Of a stretch of 64,000 nt of DNA, positions 10,128-21,300 are shown piece after piece. This DNA comes from Serripes groenlandicus. Taxonomy: Eukaryota > Mollusca > Bivalvia > Cardiida > Cardiidae. The notes beneath the pieces are model-generated. The model was not told the origin of the DNA and ran no database searches. It saw only the letters and a program-made list of their open reading frames with translations. Numbering within the stretch: the first letter of the stretch is position 1; the number at the start of each line of letters is the position of its first letter. Made by a program: the position numbers and the translations under genes. The DNA is taken from positions 43,179,587 through 43,243,586 of the forward strand of contig JASEVX010000001.1 of the NCBI GenBank assembly GCA_031761405.1, written 5' to 3'.

Positions 10128-11037
10128 TTTTTAGCTCCACTGGCTGAAAGCCAGTCGAGCTTATGTCATGGCGAATTGTCCGTCGTGCGTGCGTGCATGC
10201 GTGCGTTAACTTTTTCCTTTAAACAACTTCTTCTCACTAACCACTTGGCCAATTTGGTTGAAACTTCATAGGAAGCATCCTCTCAATGTCCTCTCTTAAA
10301 TTCCTTCAAATTTTTTTGATCCATCCATAATTCTGGTTTCCATGGCAACCAAAAGAAAAAAATAGTGAAAACTTAAAAAATCTTCTCCTCCGAAAGTGTC
10401 AGGACGATTTTCAAATAATTTTGTAGAAATGTTCCTTGGGTGACCCTTTATTAGATTCCTTCAAGAAATTGTGATTGGTGGAAAAACATGGCCGCCAGGG
10501 TCGGGGCTATTTTGCCTTATATAGCTATAGTGTAAACTTAAAAAATCTTCTTCTCCGAAAGTGTTCAGCCGATTTTCAAATAATTTGTAGAAATGTTCAT
10601 TGGGTGACCCTCTATCAGTTTCTTCAAGCCATGTTGATTGGTCGAAAAATATGGCCGCCAGAGGGCGGGGCTATTTTGCATTATATAGCTATAGTGAAAA
10701 CTTAAAAAAATCTTCTTCTCCGAAAGTGTTCAGCCGATTTTCAAATAATTTTGTAGAAATGTTCATTGGGTGACCCTCTATCAGATTCCTTCAAGCCATG
10801 TTGATTGGTCGAAAAACATGGCCGCCAGAGGGCGGGGCTATTTTGCCTTATATGACCATAGTAAAAACTTAAAAAATCTTCTCCTCCGAAAGTGTTTGGT
10901 TTGGTGACACTCTACAGGATTCCTTTAAGCCACGGTGGTTGGTAAAAAAAAGTAGCCACCAGGGGACAGGGCTGTTTGGAGATTTTATTTTTGCCTTATG
11001 GCCGTGGAGCGATACTGGCCCTCTTGGGCCTCTTGAT
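10128..11037 (+). mobile_element. Hairpin-capped element, family F1, with tandem core
   Basis: 5' cap: TTTT then a stem made by CACTGGCT and AGCCAGT inside AGCTC...GAGCT (10133-10161). Then a CGTGCGTGCGTGCATGCGTG microsatellite, then about four tandem core units of roughly 165 bp, each with CTTAAAAAATCTTCT and CCGAAAGTGT. 3' cap: GGCCC TCTT GGGCC hairpin followed by TCTTG. No credible ORF. Related copies lie at 58817-59002 and, diverged, at about 52600-53224. Confidence 0.75.
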
Positions 11038-11389
11038 TAACATTTATATGTAAATACATTTTTGATTAACGTGAGAAATATTGCAGAATGTTAAAAGTGA
11101 TGATAGAAATTAAAACAGTGATCAAAGTCTTTGTAATTTCTGTTTGTTTTTAAAGAGGTAACACACAACTCGTCTTTAAAATATTAGTCGCCAATTATTA
11201 GTTGGCCTAGATTAACTTTTATGAAAAGATATTAAATAGAAGCCAAAACACAATATGGCGGGATGTGACTTCAAGGAGAAGACTGTTTTATATGTCCCCA
11301 TTGATTGTTACCCGCAAAAACTCGGAAGGGTTGTATTTCCAAATTATTCTCAAATAATGTTGCCTTTGGATATTATCATTGGTTTGTTG

Positions 11390-12109
11390 TCCACTACACA
11401 TATAACTTACTACGAAAACCTACACTCGCCCGTCAGTCTAACCAGAGCCATCAGCATTCTCATACATGTATAAGAACATACATTATAAGAACTATACATA
11501 TGTAACTTACGACCTAAATTTACACTCACCCATCAGTCTTACCACACCTCACCTTTCTCTAACACGTAGAAGAACCGCAAACTTACAATCGTCTAACAGT
11601 CATACCAGAACTGTCCGTGTTCTACAACATGTAGAAGAACCACAAACTTACAATCGTCTAACAGTCATACCAGAACTGTCAGTGTTCTACAACATGTAGA
11701 AGAACCACAAACTTACAATCGTCTAACAGTCATACCAGAACTGTCAGTGTTCTACAACATGTAGAAGAACCACATATATAACTTACGACGAACACTGGCA
11801 ATCGTCCAACAGTCTTACCAAGTCAAAAGAGCATCCAGCGTTCTACCACTTGTAGATGAACCACATAACTTTATATTATACAACGAAAATCTACAATGAT
11901 CTCAAGGTCTTACCAGAACATTCAGTGTGTTCCTACATGTAGATGAAACACATATATAACTTAGGACGAAAATCGACAATCATCTAACAGTCATACCAGA
12001 ACATTCAGTGTTCTCCTTCATGTAGATGAACCATAACTATAACTTACGACGAAAACCTACAATCGCCCATCAGTCTTACCAGAGCCGTAATAGTTCTCGT
12101 GCGAGTAAA
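11390..12109. repeat. Diverged left flank of the satellite array
   Basis: Irregular units related to the 83-bp repeat (AACTTACGACGAAAA, ATCGTCTAACAGTC, TACCAGA). It includes three near-identical 65-bp units beginning GTAGAAGAACCACAAACTTA at 11631, 11696 and 11761. Divergence at array edges with a uniform centre is the usual sign of unequal-exchange homogenisation. Confidence 0.75.
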
Positions 12110-14530
12110 TGAACCATATATATAACTTACGACGAACATCGACAATCGTCTAACAGTCTTACCAGAGCTATCAGTGTTCTCGTGCGTGTAAACGAACCAT
12201 ATATATAACTTACGACGAACATCGACAATCGTCTAACAGTCTTACCAGAGCTATCAGTGTTCTCGTGCGAGTAAACGAACCATATATATAACTTACGACG
12301 AACATCGACAATCGTCTAACAGTCTTACCAGAGCTATCAGTGTTCTCGTGCGAGTAAACGAACCATATATATAACTTACGACGAACATCGACAATCGTCT
12401 AACAGTCTTACCAGAGCTATCAGTGTTCTCGTGCGAGTAAACGAACCATATATATAACTTACGACGAACATCGACAATCGTCTAACAGTCTTACCAGAGC
12501 TATCAGTGTTCTCGTGCGAGTAAACGAACCATATATATAACTTACGACGAACATCGACAATCGTCTAACAGTCTTACCAGAGCTATCAGTGTTCTCGTGC
12601 GAGTAAACGAACCATATATATAACTTACGACGAACATCGACAATCGTCTAACAGTCTTACCAGAGCTATCAGTGTTCTCGTGCGAGTAAACGAACCATAT
12701 ATATAACTTACGACGAACATCGACAATCGTCTAACAGTCTTACCAGAGCTATCAGTGTTCTCGTGCGAGTAAACGAACCATATATATAACTTACGACGAA
12801 CATCGACAATCGTCTAACAGTCTTACCAGAGCTATCAGTGTTCTCGTGCGAGTAAACGAACCATATATATAACTTACGACGAACATCGACAATCGTCTAA
12901 CAGTCTTACCAGAGTTATCAGTGTTCTCGTGCGAGTAAACGAACCATATATATAACTTACGACGAACATCGACAATCGTCTAACAGTCTTACCAGAGCTA
13001 TCAGTGTTCTCGTGCGAGTAAACGAACCATATATATAACTTACGACGAACATCGACAATCGTCTAACAGTCTTACCAGAGCTATCAGTGTTCTCGTGCGA
13101 GTAAACGAACCATATATATAACTTACGACGAACATCGACAATCGTCTAACAGTCTTACCAGAGCTATCAGTGTTCTCGTGCGAGTAAACGAACCATATAT
13201 ATAACTTACGACGAACATCGACAATCGTCTAACAGTCTTACCAGAGCTATCAGTGTTCTCGTGCGAGTAAACGAACCATATATATAACTTACGACGAACA
13301 TCGACAATCGTCTAACAGTCTTACCAGAGCTATCAGTGTTCTCGTGCGAGTAAACGAACCATATATATAACTTACGACGAACATCGACAATCGTCTAACA
13401 GTCTTACCAGAGCTATCAGTGTTCTCGTGCGTGTAAACGAACCATATATATAACTTACGACGAACATCGACAATCGTCTAACAGTCTTACCAGAGCTATC
13501 AGTGTTCTCGTGCGAGTAAACGAACCATATATATAACTTACGACGAACATCGACACTCGTCTAACAGTCTTACCAGAGCTATCAGTGTTCTCGTGCGTGT
13601 AAACGAACCATATATATAACTTACGACGAACATCGACAATCGTCTAACAGTCTTACCAGAGCTATCAGTGTTCTCGTGCGAGTAAACGAACCATATATAT
13701 AACTTACGACGAACATCGACAATCGTCTAACAGTCTTACCAGAGCTATCAGTGTTCTCGTGCGAGTAAATGAACCATATATATAACTTACGACGAACATC
13801 GACAATCGTCTAACAGTCTTACCAGAGCTATCAGTGTTCTCGTGCGAGTAAACGAACCATATATATAACTTACGACGAACATCGACAATCGTCTAACAGT
13901 CTTACCAGAGCTATCAGTGTTCTCGTGCGAGTAAATGAACCATATATATAACTTACGACGAACATCGACAATCGTCTAACAGTCTTACCAGAGCTATCAG
14001 TGTTCTCGTGCGAGTAAATGAACCATATATATAACTTACGACGAACATCTACAATCGTCTAACAGTCTTACCAGAGCTATTAGTGTTCTAGTGCGAGTAA
14101 ACGAACCATATATATAACTTACGACGAACATCGACAATCGTCTAACAGTCTTACCAGAGATATCAGTGTTCTCGTGCGAGTAAACGAACCATATATATAA
14201 CTTACGACGAACATCGACAATCGTCTAACAGTCTTACCAGAGCTATCAGTGTTCTCGTGCGAGTAAATGAACCATATATATAACTTACGACGAACATCGA
14301 CAATCGTCTAACAGTCTTACCAGAGCTATCAGTGTTCTCGTGCGAGTAAATGAACCATATATATAACTTACGACGAACATCGACAATCGTCTAACAGTCT
14401 TACCAGAGCTATCAGTGTTCTCGTGCGAGTAAATGAACCATATATATAACTTACGACGAACATCTACAATCGTCTAACAGTCTTACCAGAGCTATCAGTG
14501 TTCTCGTGCGAGTAAATGAACCATATATAT
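12110..14530. repeat. 83-bp satellite array, about 29 near-identical units
   Basis: Period measured directly: the unit start CGAACCATATATATAACTTA recurs at 12193, 12276 and onward every 83 bases. Variants are few: CGTGCGAG versus CGTGCGTG, and AAACGAACC versus AAATGAACC. The period is not a multiple of three and no frame stays open, so it is non-coding. Direct units are contiguous, without unique spacers. Confidence 0.95.
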
Positions 14531-15045
14531 AACTTACGACGAACATCTAACAGTTTTAAAAGAGCTATCAGTGTTCTCCTACATGTAGATGAACAACATA
14601 CTTTCATAATTTACGACGAAACCCTACAATAGTCCAAGAGTCTTCAAGAGCATTCAGTGTTCTTTGTGTAGAAGTACTTCATATATAAATTACGAAAAAA
14701 AAAATTCAGTCGCCCATCAGTCATACCATAGTCTTCGGCTTTCTCCTACATGTAGAAGAGCCAATTAAACAATTAAAACCTTCAATAGTTCAAAGTCTTA
14801 CCAGAGCATTCAGCTTTCTCCTGCATGTAGAAGAAGGCACTGAAACACAGATATAACCTACGACTAAAACCTACACTCTCAAATCAGTCTTACCAGAGCA
14901 TTCAAAGTTCCACTACATGTGGAGGAACAATATATATAACTTACGACGAAAACTTACACTTGCCTATCAATCTCAACAGAGCCTTCAACTTTCTCCAACA
15001 CGTCACCACAGATATAAATTACGACGAAAAACTATAATCGTCTTT
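14531..15045. repeat. Diverged right flank of the satellite array
   Basis: Decayed units still carrying ATATATAACTTACGACGAAAA-like, CAGTCTTACCAGAGC and TCTCCTACATGTAGA segments with variable spacing. It ends where a TTAA-type element remnant (CTTTCTGGCGCCTCTGCAGT at about 15041) begins. Confidence 0.7.
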
Positions 15046-15675
15046 CTGGCGCCTCTGCAGTAAACGGCTTAAGGAATGAGAAATTGCTCATGATGAACAT
15101 TTATTTTGTTCTCAACTTTTCGCAATAGTGTACCCATGTTTCATCGACTTTGACAATACGTACATGTATATTTGCAATAAACAGTTTTCCATATGTTTTT
15201 GGTCTCTATTGAATTATTACACTTCCATTAATACAAGTATAGCATATTTCTGCCAACATGTTTTCAAATTCGCCTGCTCTCAATATGCTGTATGTTGGAA
15301 ATGGTTATGCATTTACATTATCAAAGCACAACTTTATTCTTTTATTCAGTTTCCGGTTTCAAAAAGGTTCAATGCCACATTCAACACGTGGTCAATATTA
15401 TTGATTTATTATACCTCACGTGACTTTGTAATGTAAAAATTCTCATATACTCATCATGGGCAATTTCTTACTGTTTCATGTTAATAGTACGTTTTTGACC
15501 GGTTAACAGTATACTGTTACATGGCAGGCGCGTGAAAATGTTGGTTATGCACGTGCATGACGTCATTTCAAACAACAACGTCACCTTTTAGATGCGCGTG
15601 CCATGTTTTTAACAATCTGACTTTCGTTCCGCAAGAAAACCAACAATTCTTACATCGCGTGACCATGGAAGTGAA

Positions 15676-15881
15676 ACAAAAACACGACCTTTACATGTGT
15701 AAAAAACATCAGAAATTAGGAAATTCTATAAAGTATAATCATTGAAAATAGTTGAAAACATTATAGCAAAAGGAGAAACAAAAACACGACATTGACATGT
15801 GTAAACAACATCAGAAATTAGGAAATTCTATAAAGTATAATCATTGAAAACAGTTGAAAACATTATGGCAAAAGTAGCAAC
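15676..15881. repeat. Tandem duplication, about 103 bp, two copies
   Basis: The block AAAACACGACCTTTACATGT ... CATTATAGCAAAAG is repeated once with few changes (CCTTTACATG versus CATTGACATG). It includes part of a TTAA-type element stem (GAAAACATTAT.GCAAAAG). Confidence 0.7.
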
Positions 15882-16349
15882 TGCTAATTTTGAGCAATGT
15901 CTCCTTTAGTCACGATGTTTTTCAAAAGTCGTCTGCCACAACACAGATTTTAACACTAAAATTTTGGAGAGCCTATATTGGAAATGGCTACGTCATAGCG
16001 CGTGAGGATTTTACTCAAATCAACCGCGTCAGCACAAATTCCGCATTTGGATAGTTTTAGTGTTAATTGCATAATAAGAACAATTTGAATTTTTGTGTGG
16101 TAGGTTTTTGGTAATGAATCGTCATGAATTCATGATCAGACTGATCTCTTCTTCGCAAGGTTTTCCCCCTTTTTGTATGGTCTGGTACAAATCCTTTACA
16201 CAACAAATTTGGGACAGAAGTGAAATAGATTTTCCGAATTAATCCAAATTAATTGGTGGGTATACCGATAATCATAATATGTTATATATCTCATAATTGA
16301 AATAAAAAGGAATGGGTGCAAATAAGACATAATGGACAGGTTTGGACAA

Positions 16350-16979
16350 TTAACCCTTTCCCACATACGGCAAATCTGCACCAGACAACTTTGAAACCAT
16401 CTAGGCAAAACTGTGTACAAAACTTAGATTTTGACACTATTTCAACGATTTTCAATCATGTCACGGTCAAAACTTAGAACATCTTGCTAAATGAAGGTAT
16501 AATTTATGGACATAAAGTAGAAAACAGTGTAGCAAAAGGATATATTCCTTGTGAGCAATTTCTCCTTTTGTCAATGGCTCCTCTTACCACACTGTTTTCA
16601 GTCCTATCGCATAGTTGGGTTGATTCACCCAGGACGCATGAGTATGTGAACTGTGAGGGTGATTGGACATAAATGCTGTTGAAAACGGCCTAAAACTCCC
16701 AACAACGCAATCAAAACAACCTTTGAAAACCTGATGAGCAATGGCTCCTCTTACCACACTGTTTTCAGTCCTATTGCCTAGCTGGGTAGAATCACCCAGA
16801 AAACATGAGTATGTGAACTGTGATGGCGATTGGGCATACATGCTGTTGAAAACGGCCTAAAACCCCAACAATGAAAGCAAAACGACCTTTGAAAACATGA
16901 TGAGCAATGGCTGTTTTTATCACAATGTTTTCGATAGTTCATTTATAGGGAGTTTATGCATGTGGGAACGGAGTTATGG
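16350..16979. mobile_element. TTAA-type element carrying a duplicated SINE tail
   Basis: Left end TTAACCCTTTCCCACATACG at 16350. Inside the central stem sit two roughly 165-bp copies (from about 16573 and 16740) of a block with GTGAACTGTGA.GG.GATTGG and ATGCTGTTGAAAACGGCCTA, which is the SINE-tail motif. The right end is GTGGGAACGGAGTTA. This is best read as a SINE insertion followed by tandem duplication. Confidence 0.5.
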
Positions 16980-17599
16980 GAAAATCGTTCACTGTACCGC
17001 CGAAAGGGATTTGGCCTGCAGATGTGCGAAGACCAGTGAACACATACTAACCCTTTCCCACATGCAGATATTTTTATGCCACTTTCCACACTTATTTAGT
17101 CATGCAACAACTCGCTTCCAAGATAAAAAAAAAAACCTCTACAATGCAAATAAAACGACATTTTTCACGAGTACTAATTAACTTTAGTGTAAATCAAATC
17201 GCGTTCAAAACCCCCTTGCAAATCTTCATATAAACTTCAATGTCAAATATACAATGTCGGTTGTCTCTCTCGTCTTACCTGTCTTGCGTTCCATTCCATT
17301 TATTCATCCTCTACATATAGACAACAATGTTGGTTCAGATCAGCCTGTCCTCCTACGTAGTATTCATAATCTACACATGTTGACAGAAGCTTCTAACAAG
17401 CCTTGGTATGTAGTGTATGAACAGTTTATATATTGATCAGACTGTGCAGATAACAAGCCTTGGTATGCAGTATATAAATATATTATATTTTTATCAGACG
17501 GTGCAGATGCACAGGCTGCTCTGGTCTACACAGTACACACAAGCAAACTTGTATCTTTTCACATGGATGGGCTGTTGTATCCATTTTGATCTTTATTAG

Positions 17600-18257
17600 A
17601 AAATATGCAAGTCAGCGTATGTATAAAGCGTAATTTGACCTTTAAGACAACAAAAAACTGTTCTTCTGTATATTTTTTTTCTAATTATTTACAAAGTATG
17701 ATATAAAATAAAATCACAAAAGCAAATATTAGGTCAATGAAGTAGTTATTATCAAAGATTTTTTTTTTTTTTTTAGGTTTTTCGGCTAAATCGGCCAAGT
17801 TTTATGCTTTCGCGCTACAAAGGCGAAAACATACTATGACAAACCAAACTTTAGATTTATGCACTATTTTCAGACATATTAGGCAACCAGTATCATTATT
17901 TTCAACCAGTTTGACTGTATCCAAACATTTTTGCAGACGACACAAAATTTACCTGTCATTTTCATGGACTCTAAAGCTCCTTTAGACAGTTTCTATGCCC
18001 TCAGAGAACTGTTTTGTGTGTAAATTTACAGAGAATGATATAAAATGAAAGCAAAATAGCAAATATTAGGACTTTCAAATTTCCTATGCAACCCAAATTA
18101 GCAAGTCAGCGGATGTATTTAGCGTAATTTGACCTATAAAGACTTTAAAACGACCCCTACACAGAGTAGTGAACTAACGAAACGAAAGGACCGGATGTGA
18201 CGCGTTTTGTCTACATGGCACTCTGAACAGAAATCTGACAGTTGTGTAAACACAACA
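17600..18257 (+). promoter_or_regulatory. Region upstream of the SLC39A9-like gene, with a partial duplication
   Basis: Two related blocks, about 17605-17745 and 18020-18145, share GCAAGTCAGCG.ATGTAT..AGCGTAATTTGACCT and ATGATATAAAAT.AAA....AGCAAATATTAGG, in swapped order. ACCGGATGTG at about 18190 resembles an ETS-type site. The start codon context is ACAACAATGG, a good animal initiation context. No TATA box is evident. Confidence 0.4.
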
Positions 18258-18353
18258 ATGGAGGACATTTGGACCTTATTGCTAGTGTCGCTAGCAATGC
18301 TAGTAGGATGTTATTTATCTGGAATGATCCCGCTTGCAATAAATTTCTCAGAG
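18258..18353 (+). CDS. SLC39A9: SLC39A9 coding exon 1
   Basis: 32 codons from ATG to donor GTATTT, phase 0. Encodes the first membrane segment, reading [20 protein letters not shown] then [12 protein letters not shown]. Confidence 0.9.
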
Positions 18354-21300
18354 GTATTTAATTTTACTACAGTTATTTGAAAGTGTCTGCGCCAACGAGA
18401 GCATGTAAAATTCATGTGTATTCGTGGTTATTTTTATTCGATATTCCTGTCTGTCAATGTTTACACTTCAAACTCAAGCGTACATGTTTCTCATGTTAGT
18501 AACATGACGTGACATTTTAATGCTGGCAGATTGCAATAACAGAAGGCCTGTTATTTTGCATTCTGCAGACAGGACTGAGGAGACGCCTAATGTAAATTCT
18601 AAATGACCTACAGAATAAATGAACCGCATCTTGCAAACTTGAGGTTTTATGGCATCCCTGTTTTAGCTACACATACAGGGGTTTGAGAAGAGCAGAGTCA
18701 AAATATGAAATTGCTTTTGACTACAGAAACCTGGACAAGAGTATGGTAGGCAAGCTATTTACCACTTTGGAAAACCCTAGTCCTTCATTGAAAGACATCT
18801 TATATTTTCATTTTTCGTTCTCTTATTATCCAGCATATGGGATTCTGGAGATTTCGTCTAACTACCATTTCGTCTAACTGATACTATAGAGTAAACGGGG
18901 TAGAGATTTCGTCTAACTTATCGTATATAGTACAATGTAATCTATATCGATATGAAGGTGTTATAGTAAGGTGTTAATTGACCGATTATAGTAAATGACA
19001 ACAAACAATTTCAATTAGTTTTAACATTTTATGGTTTTAATTCGTAATTGTAATATGTATTTGTTATAATTTCATTGATAATTTACAGTAAATTCAATAC
19101 TTGTCCTAAATGTTTTCACTTATTTTCCCAAAATTTTATGGGAAATTCAAAGATTACAGGAATAGAATAATTATATCGATGGCTCCTTTCCTTACAAGAC
19201 TTATACCTTTTCCAAGCTTTCAACTCAATAAAAATTAGAATAGTTATATCACGTTCAGTCAATCGTCAATTCAAAGAAGAAAAATAGATGTCGTTAAAAA
19301 TTAACGATGACTCCTTTTCTTACATGAATTATACCTCTTTCAAATTAATCAAAATATTACGGGAATAGATTAGTTATATCACGTTCAGTCACTCGTCAAT
19401 TCAATGAAGAAAAATAGAAGTCGTTAAAAGTTAACGATGGCTCCTTTTCTTACATGAATTATACCTCTTTCAAAATTTACGGGAATAGAATAGTTATATC
19501 ACGTTCAGTCACTCGTCAATTCAAACAGAGATATATAAACACAGTGTTCTCCCCAGGCCCTTATGGCGTATCGGGCCCGCTACAGCTTAAAAAAAATAAC
19601 CATTTAGCGCTACGCCTTGAAATTGCCGCTACAGCTTAATTCCCAAAGCGATACACCTTAAAAATACTGTGATATTGGGTAAAATCAAAAAATGAATTTA
19701 AGGGATAAGGGTTTAATTTCACACCGCTGACTGTTGGCAGAGATAAAGGGTTGTTGAATCCGTCCCAGTCCAGTACACAAGTATTATCAAACCACCATCG
19801 CTGCAGGCAATTCCCCTCCATCTTTAGATAAGAGTAGGTCACGTGCCATCAGATTGACCCACTTCGATATTTAGGCCAATCACTATCGAGAATGCGTAGT
19901 ATACCCCACCCACTCCCAGAATTGACAGTCGATCATGCCTTCATGCAAATAAATACTATTTTTCATTTCTTGCAGCTTAGGGAAAAATAATTTCAACAAA
20001 CAACTTGACAACAAACTATGATATGATTAAAGAATGTCCCTATATTAATTTAAATGTTCAAAGATTGTGTTTTTGTTTACACGAATCCATAGGAAATTAT
20101 TTTTTGATTGCCGATTTTTTGCCATAAAGATCTATCAAATTCACAGTCAGCTGTCAAAAAAGTCTTACCTATAAAACTAAATACTTTTTTTGTCCATTTT
20201 AGTTCATTTATTTTACCGAAGATAAAAAAATAATGAAGACTGAAGGAGAAAATACATATTGTAATGGGTTTTCGTGCATTTTCTTCTTTCTGAAAATCGG
20301 AAATGTCATTCAAGAAAGTATTACCTACACTCATTCTAATTTGTTTGAAAATTGTCATTGTGAAAGTTTAGTGCACTAAATGTGTCTTGATAATACAATA
20401 CAATATACTACATAATATTTTATTTACTGGTGTTTAAAATGAAAGCACTGACAGACAATATCAGAAATTATTCCTGCACCCACAATGCATGTGGTTTGAG
20501 AACATGATATATGGGAATGTAATGAATCATGACCAAGTCAATCTTTTTGATAAATTTGTTTATGCTAGATAGATTATGACACATGACTAAAGCAGATAGC
20601 ATAATATATCTTATAAAATACCTACTGGTTTCAAAGTGTAATGGTAGAAAATGAAACAATTATGAACATTATTGAGAAAGGAGCTTTTTGTGACAATTTG
20701 CTTCTTTTCCAATATTTTTTTTGAAACTCTATTTCATCAATTTCTCACAATGTTTTGAAATAAGCAATAGTCCAATTGATCTTGAGGGGTCGTTCTTTCT
20801 TGTGAAATTCAGATAGAAATGTGTGTGTATTGTCAGTTTCCACCTTATCCACTCTTGAAGATTAGAATTTCCTTTCACCATTCCATCATTCAAAAAAATG
20901 AATACTCTTATATTTTATATTCATACACTGATTTGCTCAAGACTGCATTGGATTCCAAGTTAATTTCATTCTTTTATTTGCTCAGGAAATTGAATTTAGG
21001 GCTTTCCATTTCAAGTAAACCCAGGAGCTTCCGGGGGCTTTGTCCCCTGGTCCCCCACAAGGGCCCTGCCCTTGACCCGTAGCCCCCCTCAACCCCCGGC
21101 AAAACCCACTACAGCTTCAAAATTGTCTGGGGAGAACCCTGAAACACATGTCTCTGATTCAATGAAGAAAAATAGAAGTCGTTAAAGATGGCTCCTTTTC
21201 TTACATGAATTATACCTCTTCTAAGCTTTCAACTCAATCAAAATTACGGGAATAGAATAGTTATATCAACATCGCGGGAAAAGAAGAACTACTGAGAATA

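Noticed and set aside
11255..11473. Open frame starting ATGGCGGGATGTGACTTCAA, considered as a first exon
   Set aside because: No downstream exon follows, the frame enters the satellite flank, and no family is recognised.
12110..14530. CRISPR-like array
   Set aside because: The units are contiguous 83-bp direct repeats with no unique spacers, in a eukaryotic genome. It is a satellite.
19542..19570. CACAGTG at the left end of the nested element, as in RAG/Transib termini
   Set aside because: The right end reads CAGGGTTCTCC with no CACAGTG-like heptamer, so the match is a chance overlap with the flank.
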